Shown here one piece after another: positions 44,768-53,715 of a stretch of 64,000 nucleotides of DNA. Made by a program: the position numbers and the translations under genes. How positions within the stretch are numbered: position 1 is the first letter of the stretch; each line of letters starts with the position of its first letter. Source of the DNA: Lysobacterales bacterium (GTDB lineage: Bacteria > Pseudomonadota > Gammaproteobacteria > Xanthomonadales > Xanthomonadaceae); assembly GCA_019510125.1 (NCBI GenBank), contig JAEKKX010000003.1, forward strand, positions 310,001 through 374,000. Direction: 5' to 3'. The notes beneath the pieces are model-generated. The model was given only the letters and a program-made list of their open reading frames with translations, was not told the origin of the DNA and did no database searches.

Positions 44768-46078
44768 CTATCGATCGGTCGTCGCCGGCAGCAGATCGAC
44801 CCATACCGGGTGGTGGTCCGAGGCGTTCGCCGCCGCCGCGTCCGGGTCGTCCGCGGTCGGCCAGTCCACGCCGCTGGCGAGCACGCGCAGGTTCGCCGAG
44901 GGCAGCACGTAGTCCAGGCGCAGATCGCCGACTTTGGGCCCGAAATCGCCGGTGTCCTCGGCCGGATCGCCGCGCTGCCCGGCGTTCGCCGCCGGTGCGC
45001 GCCGGGCGGCCTCGGCGGCGCCGGCGCTGCGCGGCGCCGGCGCCGGCGACACCCGCGGGTGCCCGATCAGGGCGAGGATCGCGTCGTGGCGGCCGTCGCC
45101 GTCGATCGGGTCGTTGTTCATGTCGCCGGCGATCACGAACCGCTCGCCGGCCGCCAGGCCGCCGCAGCGGCCGGCGTCGTCGCACAGCCACGCGCGGTCC
45201 GCCGGCGCGTCGTCGAGGTAGGCCCGCCACAGCCGCAGTTCGTCGGCGTTGCGGGCGCCGTTGCGGTCCTCCGGGCCGTCGAACACCGGCGGGGTCGGAT
45301 GCGCCACCAGGAAATGCACGCGCCCCAGCGGCGTCCGCACCGGCACGTCCCAGTGCGACTTCGACGACAGCCGCAGCGCGTTCCAGACCGCGTCGGTGTG
45401 GAAGAAGCGCCGCGCCCGCGGATCGAGCGGACGCGCGGCGTCGGGCATCGCGCTCCACTTGAGCAGCCGGAAGCTGCGCACGGCGGCGGTGTCGATCGGA
45501 TATTTCGACAGCACCAGCATGCCGTACTGCCCCGGGTGCAGGCCGAAGCCCCAGGCGTCGTCGCCGGCGGCGCGGCCGCTGGTGGCGACCGTGCCGTTGC
45601 CGTCGAGGTCCAGGCCGCTGGGCACGCCGGTGTTGACCGGCGCGAGGTAGCGGTAGGGATAGCGCAGCGGCGCCAGCCCCGGCCGCTGCGCGCGTTCGAG
45701 GTAGTCGCGCTGGAACAGGTCGGCGGCGCGGCCCTCGGCGTCGTAGTCGAATTCGTTGAGCAGCACCAGGTCGGGATGCACCCGCTGCAGCATCGTCGCG
45801 ATCGCGCGCGCGGCGGGATCGCCAGCGGCGAGGCGACGGACCAGGCCGCCCTCGGCGTCGTCGTTGAGCGAGGTGTTGTAGGTCGCCACCCGCAGCGGCG
45901 CGGGCGGGGCCGCTGCGGCGTCGGCCTCGGCGGCCGCGGCCTCCACGGTGTCGCCGGTGCCGGGATCGCCATGGATCGAGACGCGCACGCAGCCGGCGAG
46001 CGCCAGCGCGGCCAGCACGGGCACGGCCAGCACGGGCGCGGCCAGCGCGAAGACGGTGAACGGCGGGCGAGGGGTCAT
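44768..46078 (-). CDS. EEP-family (endonuclease/exonuclease/phosphatase) lipoprotein
   Basis: A 436-aa exported protein with a lipobox (LALAGC, about residue 23), then an EEP fold: [10 protein letters not shown] (first metal-site asparagine), [22 protein letters not shown] and the C-terminal SDHHPVW with the catalytic histidine. Members include DNases, sphingomyelinase-like and phosphatase proteins; the substrate cannot be chosen. Its location points to extracytoplasmic nucleotide or lipid breakdown. The ATG overlaps the stop of the upstream transferase gene. Confidence 0.85.
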   Translation of the reverse strand: MTPRPPFTVFALAAPVLAVPVLAALALAGCVRVSIHGDPGTGDTVEAAAAEADAAAAPPAPLRVATYNTSLNDDAEGGLVRRLAAGDPAARAIATMLQRVHPDLVLLNEFDYDAEGRAADLFQRDYLERAQRPGLAPLRYPYRYLAPVNTGVPSGLDLDGNGTVATSGRAAGDDAWGFGLHPGQYGMLVLSKYPIDTAAVRSFRLLKWSAMPDAARPLDPRARRFFHTDAVWNALRLSSKSHWDVPVRTPLGRVHFLVAHPTPPVFDGPEDRNGARNADELRLWRAYLDDAPADRAWLCDDAGRCGGLAAGERFVIAGDMNNDPIDGDGRHDAILALIGHPRVSPAPAPRSAGAAEAARRAPAANAGQRGDPAEDTGDFGPKVGDLRLDYVLPSANLRVLASGVDWPTADDPDAAAANASDHHPVWVDLLPATTDR

Positions 46079-46845
46079 GCGGGGTCTCCAGTCAGGGTCG
46101 ACCAGCCGTGCCCGTCCCAGGCTTCCAGCGGCCGCCAGCGGCGTTTGTAGTCCATCTTGCGATGGCCGTCGATCCAGTATCCGAGGTACAGATGACGCCT
46201 GCCGTCGCGCTGCGCCCAGGCGAGCTGCTGCAGGATCGCGAACGTGCCCAGGCCGCGGGCCGCCTCGTCGGGATCGTAGAAGGTGTAGACCGCGGAGAGC
46301 GCTTCGGGGACGACGTCGGTCACCGCCACCGCCAGCAGCCGGCCGGGGCCCTGCGCCTGCGGCGCGCGGATCTCGAGGAAGCGCCCGGCGTTCCAGGCGC
46401 CGATGAGGAACTGGTCGAACTCGGCGGCGCCGTGCTCGTCCATGCCGCCGCCGGGGTGGCGCGCGGCGAGGTAGCGCCGGTACAGCGCGAAGTGCTCCTC
46501 GCCGCGTTCGGCCGGGCACACCCGCGTGCGCAGGTCGGCGTTGCGCGCCAGGCAGCGGCGCTGGCTGCGATCCGGGCGGAAGGCCTCGACCGGGATCCGC
46601 ACCGCGACGCAGGCCCGGCAGGCCCGGCAGTGCGGCCGGTAGACCAGGTTGCCGGAGCGGCGGAAGCCCCAGCCCAGCGCCATCGGATAGAACCGGCCCA
46701 GTCGCGGATCGCCCGGGTCCAGCACCAGGTCGCGCGCCTGCCGCTCCGGCCAGTAGCCGCAGGGGTGTTCGGGCGTGTGGAACAGGCGCAGCGGCGCTTC
46801 GTCCGCGGCCGCCTCGTCGGGCGTGTCGGAAGGCGGCCGGTTCAT
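46075..46845 (-). CDS. bpt: Leucyl/arginyl-tRNA--protein transferase
   Basis: A 256-aa enzyme of the bacterial N-end rule: it adds an amino acid from aminoacyl-tRNA to the N-terminus of proteins so that ClpS/ClpAP degrades them. The ATE fold motifs are visible: [13 protein letters not shown], then [16 protein letters not shown], and [19 protein letters not shown] near the end. Family members of this Bpt type use leucyl-tRNA for aspartate/glutamate substrates. Both ends overlap neighbours (PAP2-like upstream, EEP downstream), giving a tight operon. Confidence 0.9.
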   Translation of the reverse strand: MNRPPSDTPDEAAADEAPLRLFHTPEHPCGYWPERQARDLVLDPGDPRLGRFYPMALGWGFRRSGNLVYRPHCRACRACVAVRIPVEAFRPDRSQRRCLARNADLRTRVCPAERGEEHFALYRRYLAARHPGGGMDEHGAAEFDQFLIGAWNAGRFLEIRAPQAQGPGRLLAVAVTDVVPEALSAVYTFYDPDEAARGLGTFAILQQLAWAQRDGRRHLYLGYWIDGHRKMDYKRRWRPLEAWDGHGWSTLTGDPA

Positions 46846-47429
46846 GGCCGCAGCGCGCCCGACAGCGCGCCGTGGGCGAGCCCGGCGCACAGCCCCGCCA
46901 GCGCCCCGGCGACGAGGTCGCGCGGCGCGTGCCGCGCCAGCCGCAGCCGCGACCACGCGATCGCCGCCGCGAACGCCAGCGCCGCCACGCTCGCCAACGG
47001 CTGCAGCGGCCACAGCAGCAGCGCCGCGAAGGTCGCGAAGGCGACGTGCAGGGACAGCTTCCACAGGCGCGCGGTCAGCAGCGCGAAGACCAGGATGCCG
47101 GCGGCCAGCGCGAGCGCCAGCGCGACGCGGGCGTCGTGGGCGACGGTCTGCGCGAGCACCGCGGCGAGCGCGAGCATCGCGAGCAGGCCGAGGTTGAGGT
47201 CGCGGCGTTCGCGCGGCGCGCTGGCGTCCACGTGCGCCCAGCGCCCGCGCCGCACCTGCCGCCAGGACAGCGCCATCACCAGCGCGGCGAACGCGGCCAC
47301 GCCGAGCGCGATCCGCAGCGGCGCGGCCGCGTCGTCGGTGCGCAGCGCGGTGGCCAGCACCAGCGCCGACGGCAGCGTCGCCAGCGGGTGGCCGATGAGC
47401 GAGACCATGCGGGCGAGGGCGACGGACAT
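46842..47429 (-). CDS. PAP2-like membrane phosphatase
   Basis: A 195-aa protein with about six hydrophobic segments. It has a PAP2-like C3 motif ([16 protein letters not shown], the SRxxxxxHxxxD pattern) and SLHVAF in place of the usual SGH. PAP2 enzymes dephosphorylate isoprenyl or lipid phosphates. The altered SGH motif leaves activity in doubt. It overlaps the transferase gene and is preceded by an 82-bp gap from the sigma-factor pair. Confidence 0.72.
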   Translation of the reverse strand: MSVALARMVSLIGHPLATLPSALVLATALRTDDAAAPLRIALGVAAFAALVMALSWRQVRRGRWAHVDASAPRERRDLNLGLLAMLALAAVLAQTVAHDARVALALALAAGILVFALLTARLWKLSLHVAFATFAALLLWPLQPLASVAALAFAAAIAWSRLRLARHAPRDLVAGALAGLCAGLAHGALSGALRP

Positions 47430-47511
47430 GACGCCAGCATACCCGCTGCGTTCGCATCGATCGCGACGCGCGTTGTGGATGCCGGTCCGATGCGCGATGC
47501 CGATGCGCGGC

Positions 47512-48669
47512 TCAGAGCCTGCCGGACGCGATCAGGCCGTAGATCAGGCCGCCGAAGCCGCCGACGAAGCCGATGACGCCGCCGATCCAGTTCATCGCGC
47601 GCTCGCGCCGGCGCTTGCGCGCCGCGCCGACCGGATCGCGCGCCGCCTCGAGGGCGTGCCGGCGCGCGGTCACCCGCGGCACCACCACCAGCGACTGGTA
47701 ATAGACGATGCCCATGAACACCGCGCAGGCGATCACCGGCGGCAGCCAGCCGTCGCCGAAGCGGGAGAGGCCGATCAGCGTGACCAGGAAGCCGACCGCC
47801 GCCAGCGCGTTGATGCCGGCGCTGCGGACGAGGCCGCGACGCTCCTCCTCGTCGATCGCGCACTTGAGCTGGCGGCGCAGGCCCAGCCAGATGCCCGCGA
47901 ACGCGCTCAGCAGCGGGACCGCGACGCTGCCCGCGGCGCCGAGCACGACCTTGGCGAAGGTCTTCGCGCCGACCGCCGCGGTCACGCCGAGCACGCCCTT
48001 GGCCGCGGCCGGCGGACTCGCCAGCGACAGCGCGGTCGCGATCACGCCGGTGAACGCCGCGCCCGGCGCGGTGTCGCGCGCGAATTCGCCGAACCGCGCC
48101 AGCAGGTCGTCGCGCAGGCTCTGGCGCGCGCGCGACAGGCGCTTGCGCACGGCCGCGTCGGACAGCCCCAGCAGCGCCGCGACCTGCTGCGAGCTCTGGC
48201 CTTCGCGGTAGAACAGCAGCAGCGTCTCGCGACTGTCCTCGGGCAGCGCGGAGATCAGTTCGATCGCGGCGCGTTCGCGCTCGTCGGCCTCGATCCGCTC
48301 CGCGGGCGTCGGCGCGGGGTCGGCGGCCAGTTCGATCGCCAGTTCCGCGCCCGCGCCCTGCAGCGGGCGGTGGGCGAGGGCGCGCAGGTGGTCGCGGGCG
48401 AGGTTGCGCGCGATCTGGCGCAGCCACGGCAGGAAGCTCGACGGGTTCTGCAGCCTGCGCAGGTGCTGCCAGGCGTTGAGGAAGGCCTCCTGGGCGATGT
48501 CCTCGCTGGCCTGCACGTCGCGGGTGATCGCCAGCGCCACCGCGGTGACGGTGTTCTGGCAGCCGGCGACGATCCGGCCGTAGGCGGCGCGATCGCCGTC
48601 GCGCGCGGCGGGCAGCTCGGCGGCGATCAGGCGATCGATCGCGGCGGGTTCGGCGACGAGAGCGTTCAT
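47512..48669 (-). CDS. ECF sigma factor fused to a C-terminal membrane domain (copy 1)
   Basis: A 385-aa protein. Residues about 25-95 are sigma region 2 (QASEDIAQEAFLNAWQHL, WLRQIARNLARDHLR) and 130-185 are region 4 (LPEDSRETLLLFYREGQSSQ, DAAVRKRLSRARQSLR). The remaining 200 residues hold four hydrophobic segments with small soluble loops. An ECF sigma joined to its own membrane domain is unusual: the usual anti-sigma partner is a separate membrane protein. Here the C-terminus might anchor or inhibit the sigma. Its start overlaps the stop of the upstream paralogue. Confidence 0.85.
   Translation of the reverse strand: MNALVAEPAAIDRLIAAELPAARDGDRAAYGRIVAGCQNTVTAVALAITRDVQASEDIAQEAFLNAWQHLRRLQNPSSFLPWLRQIARNLARDHLRALAHRPLQGAGAELAIELAADPAPTPAERIEADERERAAIELISALPEDSRETLLLFYREGQSSQQVAALLGLSDAAVRKRLSRARQSLRDDLLARFGEFARDTAPGAAFTGVIATALSLASPPAAAKGVLGVTAAVGAKTFAKVVLGAAGSVAVPLLSAFAGIWLGLRRQLKCAIDEEERRGLVRSAGINALAAVGFLVTLIGLSRFGDGWLPPVIACAVFMGIVYYQSLVVVPRVTARRHALEAARDPVGAARKRRRERAMNWIGGVIGFVGGFGGLIYGLIASGRL
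48461..48589 (-). repeat. 129-bp segment identical between the two sigma genes
   Basis: Bases 48461-48589 and 49651-49779 (offset 1190) are identical over 129 bp, in sigma region 2. Flanking sequence and the rest of the genes differ clearly, so the block stands out as a recent gene-conversion tract or the most conserved remnant of the duplication. Confidence 0.85.
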
Positions 48670-49883
48670 GGCCGCATCGCGACGGGCAGCCAGTGGACGG
48701 CGCCGTTGAGCATCGCCATGGCGCCGAGATACAGCAGGCCGGTCGCGACGATCGCGCTCGGACCGTAGGTGAGGTCGTAGGCGCGGTAGCGGCGCTTCGC
48801 GCCTTCCGGGTCGCGCAGGCGGTCGCGCGCGATCAGCGGCAGCAGCGTCCGCCGGATCGCGAGCAGGGTGAGCAGCGACGCGAACTCGGTGAACGCTGCG
48901 GCGGCCATGCCGAGGGCGAACGTCGGCGCCAGCGGCACCGCCACGAAGGCCAGCGTCATCAGCACCAGGGTGACGATCAGGTAGATCCAGTAAACGCGCA
49001 GGATGGCCGCGCGCTCCTCGCGGGTCTCGGCATAGGCCAGCAGCGTGGGCCGGGTGAGGTGCGCGGCCAGCGCGCCGGCGGCGACCGAACCGCCGAGGGT
49101 GCCGAGCATCGCGCCGCCACCGCCGCCCAGCAGCGCCAACGCCTTCCCGAAGAGGCCGACGCCCGCCGTGCCGCCGACCACCGCCGCCGCGGCGCTCGCG
49201 GGCTTCGCGGTGGCGCCCAGCCCGCCGAGCACCAGCGTGGTGAACGCCGCGCCCGGCGCGCTGCCGCGGGCGAACTCGCCGAACCGGCGCAGCAGGTCGT
49301 CGCGCACCTGCTGTCGCGCCCGCGACAGGCGCTTGCGCACGGCGGCGTCGGTGATCCCCAGCAGGATCGCCACCTGCTGCGAGCTCTGGCCCTCGCGGTA
49401 GAACAGCAGCAGCGCCTCGCGGCTGTCCTCGGGCAGGGCCGCGATCAGTTCGGCCGCCGCGGCCTCTCGCTCCTCGTCGAGGACCCGGTGCATCGGCTGC
49501 GGCCCGGGATCGGCGGCCATCGCCAGCGCCAGTTCGGCGTTGGCGCCGTCCAGCGGCTGCTGGCGATGCCGGCGCAGGTGGTCGCGGGCGAGGTTGCGCG
49601 CGATCTGGCGCAGCCACGGCAGGAAACTGTCCGGGCTGTGCAGGCGGTCGAGGTGCTGCCAGGCGTTGAGGAAGGCCTCCTGGGCGATGTCCTCGCTGGC
49701 CTGCACGTCGCGGGTGATCGCCAGCGCCACCGCGGTGACGGTGTTCTGGCAGCCGGCGACGATCCGGCCGTAGGCGGCGTGGTCGCCGTCGCGGGCGGCG
49801 GGCAGTTCGCGCAGGATCAAGGACTCGATGGACACGGACGCGATCGGCGGCGATTCGACGGGCAGGGCGGTGGCGAGGGCCAT
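48666..49883 (-). CDS. ECF sigma factor fused to a C-terminal membrane domain (copy 2)
   Basis: A 405-aa paralogue of the next gene. Region 2 (about 35-105) is almost identical in protein and contains a DNA segment identical over 129 bp; region 4 (about 150-205, LPEDSREALLLFYREGQSSQ) is similar. The C-terminal part has about five hydrophobic segments and diverges strongly from the paralogue. It is the first gene of the pair; no separate anti-sigma or promoter-target gene was recognised nearby. ATG 49883 is the only start before region 2 with a reasonable lead. Confidence 0.85.
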   Translation of the reverse strand: MALATALPVESPPIASVSIESLILRELPAARDGDHAAYGRIVAGCQNTVTAVALAITRDVQASEDIAQEAFLNAWQHLDRLHSPDSFLPWLRQIARNLARDHLRRHRQQPLDGANAELALAMAADPGPQPMHRVLDEEREAAAAELIAALPEDSREALLLFYREGQSSQQVAILLGITDAAVRKRLSRARQQVRDDLLRRFGEFARGSAPGAAFTTLVLGGLGATAKPASAAAAVVGGTAGVGLFGKALALLGGGGGAMLGTLGGSVAAGALAAHLTRPTLLAYAETREERAAILRVYWIYLIVTLVLMTLAFVAVPLAPTFALGMAAAAFTEFASLLTLLAIRRTLLPLIARDRLRDPEGAKRRYRAYDLTYGPSAIVATGLLYLGAMAMLNGAVHWLPVAMRP

Positions 49884-50042
49884 GGGCGGTCATCGTGGCG
49901 GGGAGACATGATGGCAGGACGACGCCGGGCGTCGAATGTGACCCGACGCCCGGCCGGCCGCCCGCAGGCGTCAACCGCCGCCGCCGCGGTGCGTTGATGG
50001 TGCCATCGGGCCGCCGGCCCGCCCACGACCACGAGGCACGCC

Positions 50043-50762
50043 ATGAACTTCGTCACCCCGCGCACGACCCTGCTCGCCCTCGGCCTGGCGCTCGCCGGCG
50101 CCGCGCCGGCGCTGCTCGCCCAGACCGCCGCGCCCGCGTCCGCCCCTGCGGCAGGCCAGCCCGGGCAGCCCGGCCAGGGCCGTCACCACCCCAAGCTCGA
50201 CGCCAACGGCGACGGCGTCATCGACCGCGCCGAAGCCGCGAAGGTGCCGCGGTTCGCCGAACGGTTCGACCAGCTCGACGCCAACCACGACGGCAGGATC
50301 AGCGCCGACGAGCGTCCGCAGCGCCGCGGCGACCGCATGGGGCGCGGCCCGGGCGGCCACGGCGACAGGATGGCGACGCTCGACGCCAACGGCGACGGCG
50401 TCATCGACCGCGCCGAGGCGGCGAAGGCGCCGCGGCTGTCGCAGAACTTCGACAAGCTCGACGCCAACCACGACGGCCGGCTGAGCGCCGACGAGCGTCC
50501 GAAGCACGGTCGCGGCGAAGGCGGTCGGGGCGGGCGCGGCGGCGATCGCGGCGCGCGGATGGCGCAACTGGACAAGAACGGCGACGGCAGGTTCAGCCGC
50601 GACGAACTGGCCGGCCACGAGCGCGCGCTGACGCATTTCGCCGAGATCGACACGAACCGGGACGGCTTTTTGACCCGCGAGGAAATGAAGGCCTACCACC
50701 AGGCCCATCGCGGCGAACGCGGCCCGCGCGACGGGCAGCCGGCGCCGCAGCCGCGCCCCTGA
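50043..50762 (+). CDS. Secreted EF-hand calcium-binding protein with duplicated units
   Basis: A 239-aa protein with a signal peptide (residues about 9-26). It has six EF-hand loops: DANGDGVIDRAE and DANHDGRISADE in the first unit, the same pair (DANGDGVIDRAE, DANHDGRLSADE) in a second unit 61 residues later, then DKNGDGRFSRDE and DTNRDGFLTREE. The linkers are glycine- and arginine-rich; the tail is proline-rich. It should bind several calcium ions outside the cytoplasm as a sensor or buffer. The gene is monocistronic, with a strong terminator after it. Confidence 0.9.
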   Translation: MNFVTPRTTLLALGLALAGAAPALLAQTAAPASAPAAGQPGQPGQGRHHPKLDANGDGVIDRAEAAKVPRFAERFDQLDANHDGRISADERPQRRGDRMGRGPGGHGDRMATLDANGDGVIDRAEAAKAPRLSQNFDKLDANHDGRLSADERPKHGRGEGGRGGRGGDRGARMAQLDKNGDGRFSRDELAGHERALTHFAEIDTNRDGFLTREEMKAYHQAHRGERGPRDGQPAPQPRP

Positions 50763-50872
50763 GCGGGCCCCCGACCCAGCCTCCCCCTGCACCAGCGTCC
50801 CGATCCAGGCCTCCAGGCCTTCGCCGCAGGGCCTCTGCGGCAGGCCCGGGCCGGGATCGGCTGCTGGGTGTT

Positions 50873-50910
50873 GCGGCGGCGACGCCCCGGGCCGTCGCCG
50901 CCGCTTTTTT
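50873..50910 (+). terminator. Rho-independent terminator after the EF-hand gene
   Basis: An 11-bp perfect stem (GCGGCGGCGAC / GTCGCCGCCGC), ten-base loop and six T residues, lying 110 bases after the EF-hand stop. It faces the convergent DUF2007-like gene and is the clearest intrinsic terminator in the window. Confidence 0.9.
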
Positions 50911-50928
50911 GTTCGCCGCGGTGCGGCG

Positions 50929-51786
50929 TCAGCGGCGGGCGACGCGCAGGATGTCCCAGCGCGCGTCGTCGCGGCGGACCTCCAGCGTCCGCCGCTCGCT
51001 GCGCGGCTTGCCGTCCGGCCCGGCGTCGCGCAGTTCCAGCGTGACCGCACCGGTGCCCGAGCCGTCGGTCCGGTACTCGACGACCGCGATGGTCAGCGTC
51101 GCCGCGGCGTCGGCGCAGGCCGACTGCGGCACCAGCGCGCGTCCGTCCGCGGCCTTCAACTGCGCCAGCACGGTCGGCGTGGGGTCGGCGGCGTCCACCG
51201 ACAGGCAGACGGTCTTCGCGTCGTGGGCCTCGAGTTCGGCGTCGATCAGCATCGCCGCGAGCGCGCTCGGCGTGGCGACGACGTAGCGCTGGCCGTCGAG
51301 CGCGGCCTGCGGGTCGAACACGGTGTCGTCGTGGACGGCGACCGGCGTCTTCGCGGGCGCGGGCGCGGCCGGCGCGTCGGGGGCGCCGGCGCGATGCCAG
51401 GCCATCAGCCCGAACGCCAGCGCGATCGCGATGCCCAGCATCAGCCCCGCGCGCAGCCGGAACGCGCGCCTGCGGGCGAGCGCCTCCACGCCGGTGTCGC
51501 CGCGATGCGTCGTCGCGAGATCGAGATAGCGCGTGGGCGAGCGCCCCGAGTCGAGCAGGCCCGCGTCGCGCAGGATGTCCCGCGCCTGCGGCTGGTCCTC
51601 GGACTTGACCACCCACACCGCCGCCGGCGGATCCTCGTTCGCCGACTCGCGGTAGCTGAAGGTGCCGCGGCGCGCGCCCTTGTAGGAACGGCCGTTGGTG
51701 ACGCGCACCTCGATGCCCTGTTCGCGCAGCAGCTCGGCGACGCGCTCGACGTTTTCCAGACGCGGACTGGAGAAGACCTGGCGCAT
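50929..51786 (-). CDS. DUF2007-like protein with one membrane segment
   Basis: A 285-aa protein. The N-terminal 75 residues (RQVFSSPRLENVERVAELLR) match the DUF2007/putative signal-transducing domain often annotated as pathogenicity-related in xanthomonads. A membrane segment lies at about 112-130, then a low-complexity linker and a periplasmic beta-rich domain with two cysteines. No enzymatic motif. It starts three bases after the tesB stop and is probably co-transcribed with it. Confidence 0.75.
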   Translation of the reverse strand: MRQVFSSPRLENVERVAELLREQGIEVRVTNGRSYKGARRGTFSYRESANEDPPAAVWVVKSEDQPQARDILRDAGLLDSGRSPTRYLDLATTHRGDTGVEALARRRAFRLRAGLMLGIAIALAFGLMAWHRAGAPDAPAAPAPAKTPVAVHDDTVFDPQAALDGQRYVVATPSALAAMLIDAELEAHDAKTVCLSVDAADPTPTVLAQLKAADGRALVPQSACADAAATLTIAVVEYRTDGSGTGAVTLELRDAGPDGKPRSERRTLEVRRDDARWDILRVARR

Positions 51787-51789
51787 CGG

Positions 51790-52686
51790 TCAGGCCTTCG
51801 GCGGATCGACGGGCAGCACCCGGATCATGCCTTCCTGCGCGGTGCTGGCGACCAGCCGCCCCTGCAGGTCGAAGACCATGCCGCGGGCGAGGCCGCGCGC
51901 GTTCTGCGCGCTCGGGCTGTCGATCGAATACAGCAGCCAGTCGTCCGCGCGGAACGGGCGGTGGAACCACATCGCGTGGTCCAGCGAGGCCATCTGCACG
52001 TTCGGCTGGTAATAGCTGATGCCGTGCGGGAAGGTGGTGGTGCCGAGCAGGTGGAAGTCGGACGCGTAGGCGAGGAGGGCCCGATGCAGCTCCGGCGCGT
52101 CGCCGACCTTCTCGCTCAGCCGGAACCACACCTGCTGGAACGGCGGCCGCTTCGGCGGGTTGAGGTCGTCGCGCGGATAGATCGGGCGGAACTCGAACGG
52201 GCCCATCCGGTTCAGCCAGCGCTGGACCTTGATCGGCAGCGTCGCCAGCACCTCCGGCGGCGGCGGCGCGGTCGGCGCGATGTCCTCCGGCCGCGGCACT
52301 TCCGGCATCGACAACTGGTGTTCCGGGCCGGGCTCGTGGATCTGGAACGAAGCCGCGAACACGAAGATCGGCTGGCCGTGCTGGATCGCCGTCACCCGGC
52401 GCACCGAGAAGCTGCCGCCGTCGCGGGTCCGGTCGACCTCGTAGACGATCGGTGCGGTGATGTCGCCGGCGCGCAGGAAGTAGGCGTGCAGCGAGTGCGC
52501 GGCGCGCGGGCCCTTGTCGGGATCGACCGCCGCCAGCGTGGCCTGCGCCGCCGACAGCGCCTGGCCGACCACCTGGCCGCCGAACACGTACTTGGTGCCG
52601 ATGTCGCGGCTCTGGCCGCGGAACAGGTTGTCCTCCAGGCGCTCAAGCGACAGCAGTTCGATCAGTTCGGAAACGGGCGAGGTCAT
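51790..52686 (-). CDS. tesB: Acyl-CoA thioesterase II
   Basis: A 298-aa double hot-dog enzyme that hydrolyses medium- and long-chain acyl-CoA. The first hot-dog domain has GGQVVGQAL; the second has HLLGTTTFPHGISYYQP and a late aspartate in ASLDHAMWFHRPF followed by a catalytic-region NARGLARGMVFD. Length and motifs fit TesB. It is the first gene of a two-gene operon and has a TATAAT 27 bases before its ATG. Divergent from pirin. Confidence 0.93.
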   Translation of the reverse strand: MTSPVSELIELLSLERLEDNLFRGQSRDIGTKYVFGGQVVGQALSAAQATLAAVDPDKGPRAAHSLHAYFLRAGDITAPIVYEVDRTRDGGSFSVRRVTAIQHGQPIFVFAASFQIHEPGPEHQLSMPEVPRPEDIAPTAPPPPEVLATLPIKVQRWLNRMGPFEFRPIYPRDDLNPPKRPPFQQVWFRLSEKVGDAPELHRALLAYASDFHLLGTTTFPHGISYYQPNVQMASLDHAMWFHRPFRADDWLLYSIDSPSAQNARGLARGMVFDLQGRLVASTAQEGMIRVLPVDPPKA

Positions 52687-52712
52687 GGGCGTGTCGGGGG
52701 GAAGGTGGCCGG

Positions 52713-52718
52713 ATTATA
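52713..52718 (-). promoter_or_regulatory. Minus-10 element of the tesB operon
   Basis: A perfect TATAAT on the minus strand, 26 bases before the tesB ATG. No strong minus-35 at 17-bp spacing was noted. Confidence 0.5.
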
Positions 52719-52833
52719 GGCAGCCCGGTCGCTGCCTGCCCCCGCCGGACGGCACGGGATGCTGCGTCGCGCGGCTGCGCTCGCCCGGCGCGGGCGCGCG
52801 TGCGACCCTGTCGGCCCGTCCGGAGGCCCGCCC

Positions 52834-53694
52834 ATGACCACGCTCGTCGCCCCCCGCGTCCACGACCTCGGCGGTTTCGAGGTCCGCCGCGCGGTGCCGT
52901 CGATCCAGGCCCGCAGCGTCGGCCCGTTCGTGTTCGTCGACCACATGGGGCCGGCGGTGTTCGCGCCCGGCCGCGGCATCGACGTCCGTCCGCACCCGCA
53001 CATCGGCCTGGCGACCGTGACCTTCCTGTGGGCCGGCCGCATCGACCACCGCGATTCGCTGGGCAGCGAACGGACCATCGGCCCGGGCGACGTCAACTGG
53101 ATGACCGCCGGCCGCGGGATCGTGCATTCCGAGCGCACCCCGCCCGGACCGCGCGCCGAGGGCCACGCGCTGCACGGGCTGCAGACCTGGGTCGCGCTGC
53201 CGCGGGCGCAGGAGGAGATCGCGCCGGCGTTCCACCACCACCCCGCCGCGACGCTGCCGTCGCTGGACGTGCCCGGCGGCCGCCTGCGCGTGGTCGCCGG
53301 TCGCGGCTACGGCGCGGAATCGCCGGTTCGGGTGTTCGCCGACACGCTGTACGTCGCGATCGATCTCGACGCCGACGGCGAGGTCGCGCTGGACGCCGCG
53401 CATCGCGAACGCGCGCTGTACGTGCTCGACGGCGAGGCCCAGCTCGACGGCGCCGACCTCCCCGCGATGCATCTGGTCGTGCTCGACGACGGCGTGCGCC
53501 ACCGGCTGCGCGCGAAGACGCCGCTCAAGGCCATGCTGCTCGGCGGCGAACCGCTGGACGGCCCGCGCCACCTGTGGTGGAACTTCGTGTCGTCGTCGAA
53601 GGACCGCATCGAACAGGCCAAGGACGACTGGCGCGACGGCCGCTTCGGCCCGGTGCCGGGCGAGACCGAGTTCATTCCGCTGCCGGAGCGTTGA
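52834..53694 (+). CDS. Pirin-family cupin protein
   Basis: A 286-aa double-cupin protein. The metal ligands of the first cupin are visible: H54 and H56 (RPHPHIGLATVTF) and H98/E100 (GIVHSERTP). Pirins bind one iron; some act as quercetin dioxygenases, others as transcription cofactors. ATG 52834 is chosen because GGAG lies nine bases upstream; an extended start at 52759 has none. Role in this organism unknown. Confidence 0.9.
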   Translation: MTTLVAPRVHDLGGFEVRRAVPSIQARSVGPFVFVDHMGPAVFAPGRGIDVRPHPHIGLATVTFLWAGRIDHRDSLGSERTIGPGDVNWMTAGRGIVHSERTPPGPRAEGHALHGLQTWVALPRAQEEIAPAFHHHPAATLPSLDVPGGRLRVVAGRGYGAESPVRVFADTLYVAIDLDADGEVALDAAHRERALYVLDGEAQLDGADLPAMHLVVLDDGVRHRLRAKTPLKAMLLGGEPLDGPRHLWWNFVSSSKDRIEQAKDDWRDGRFGPVPGETEFIPLPER

Positions 53695-53715
53695 GCCGGC
53701 GCGTGCCTCGGCTCA
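53692..53715. terminator. Small palindrome formed by the two convergent stops
   Basis: TGAGCCG...CGGCTCA makes a 7-bp stem whose ends are the stop codons of the pirin and amidase genes. The gap of 18 bases leaves no room for another terminator. Weak. Confidence 0.3.

Noticed and set aside
46842..47429. UbiA-type prenyltransferase instead of PAP2-like protein
   Set aside because: No DxxxD prenyl-diphosphate motif is present, whereas the SRxxxxxHxxxD segment of PAP2 is.
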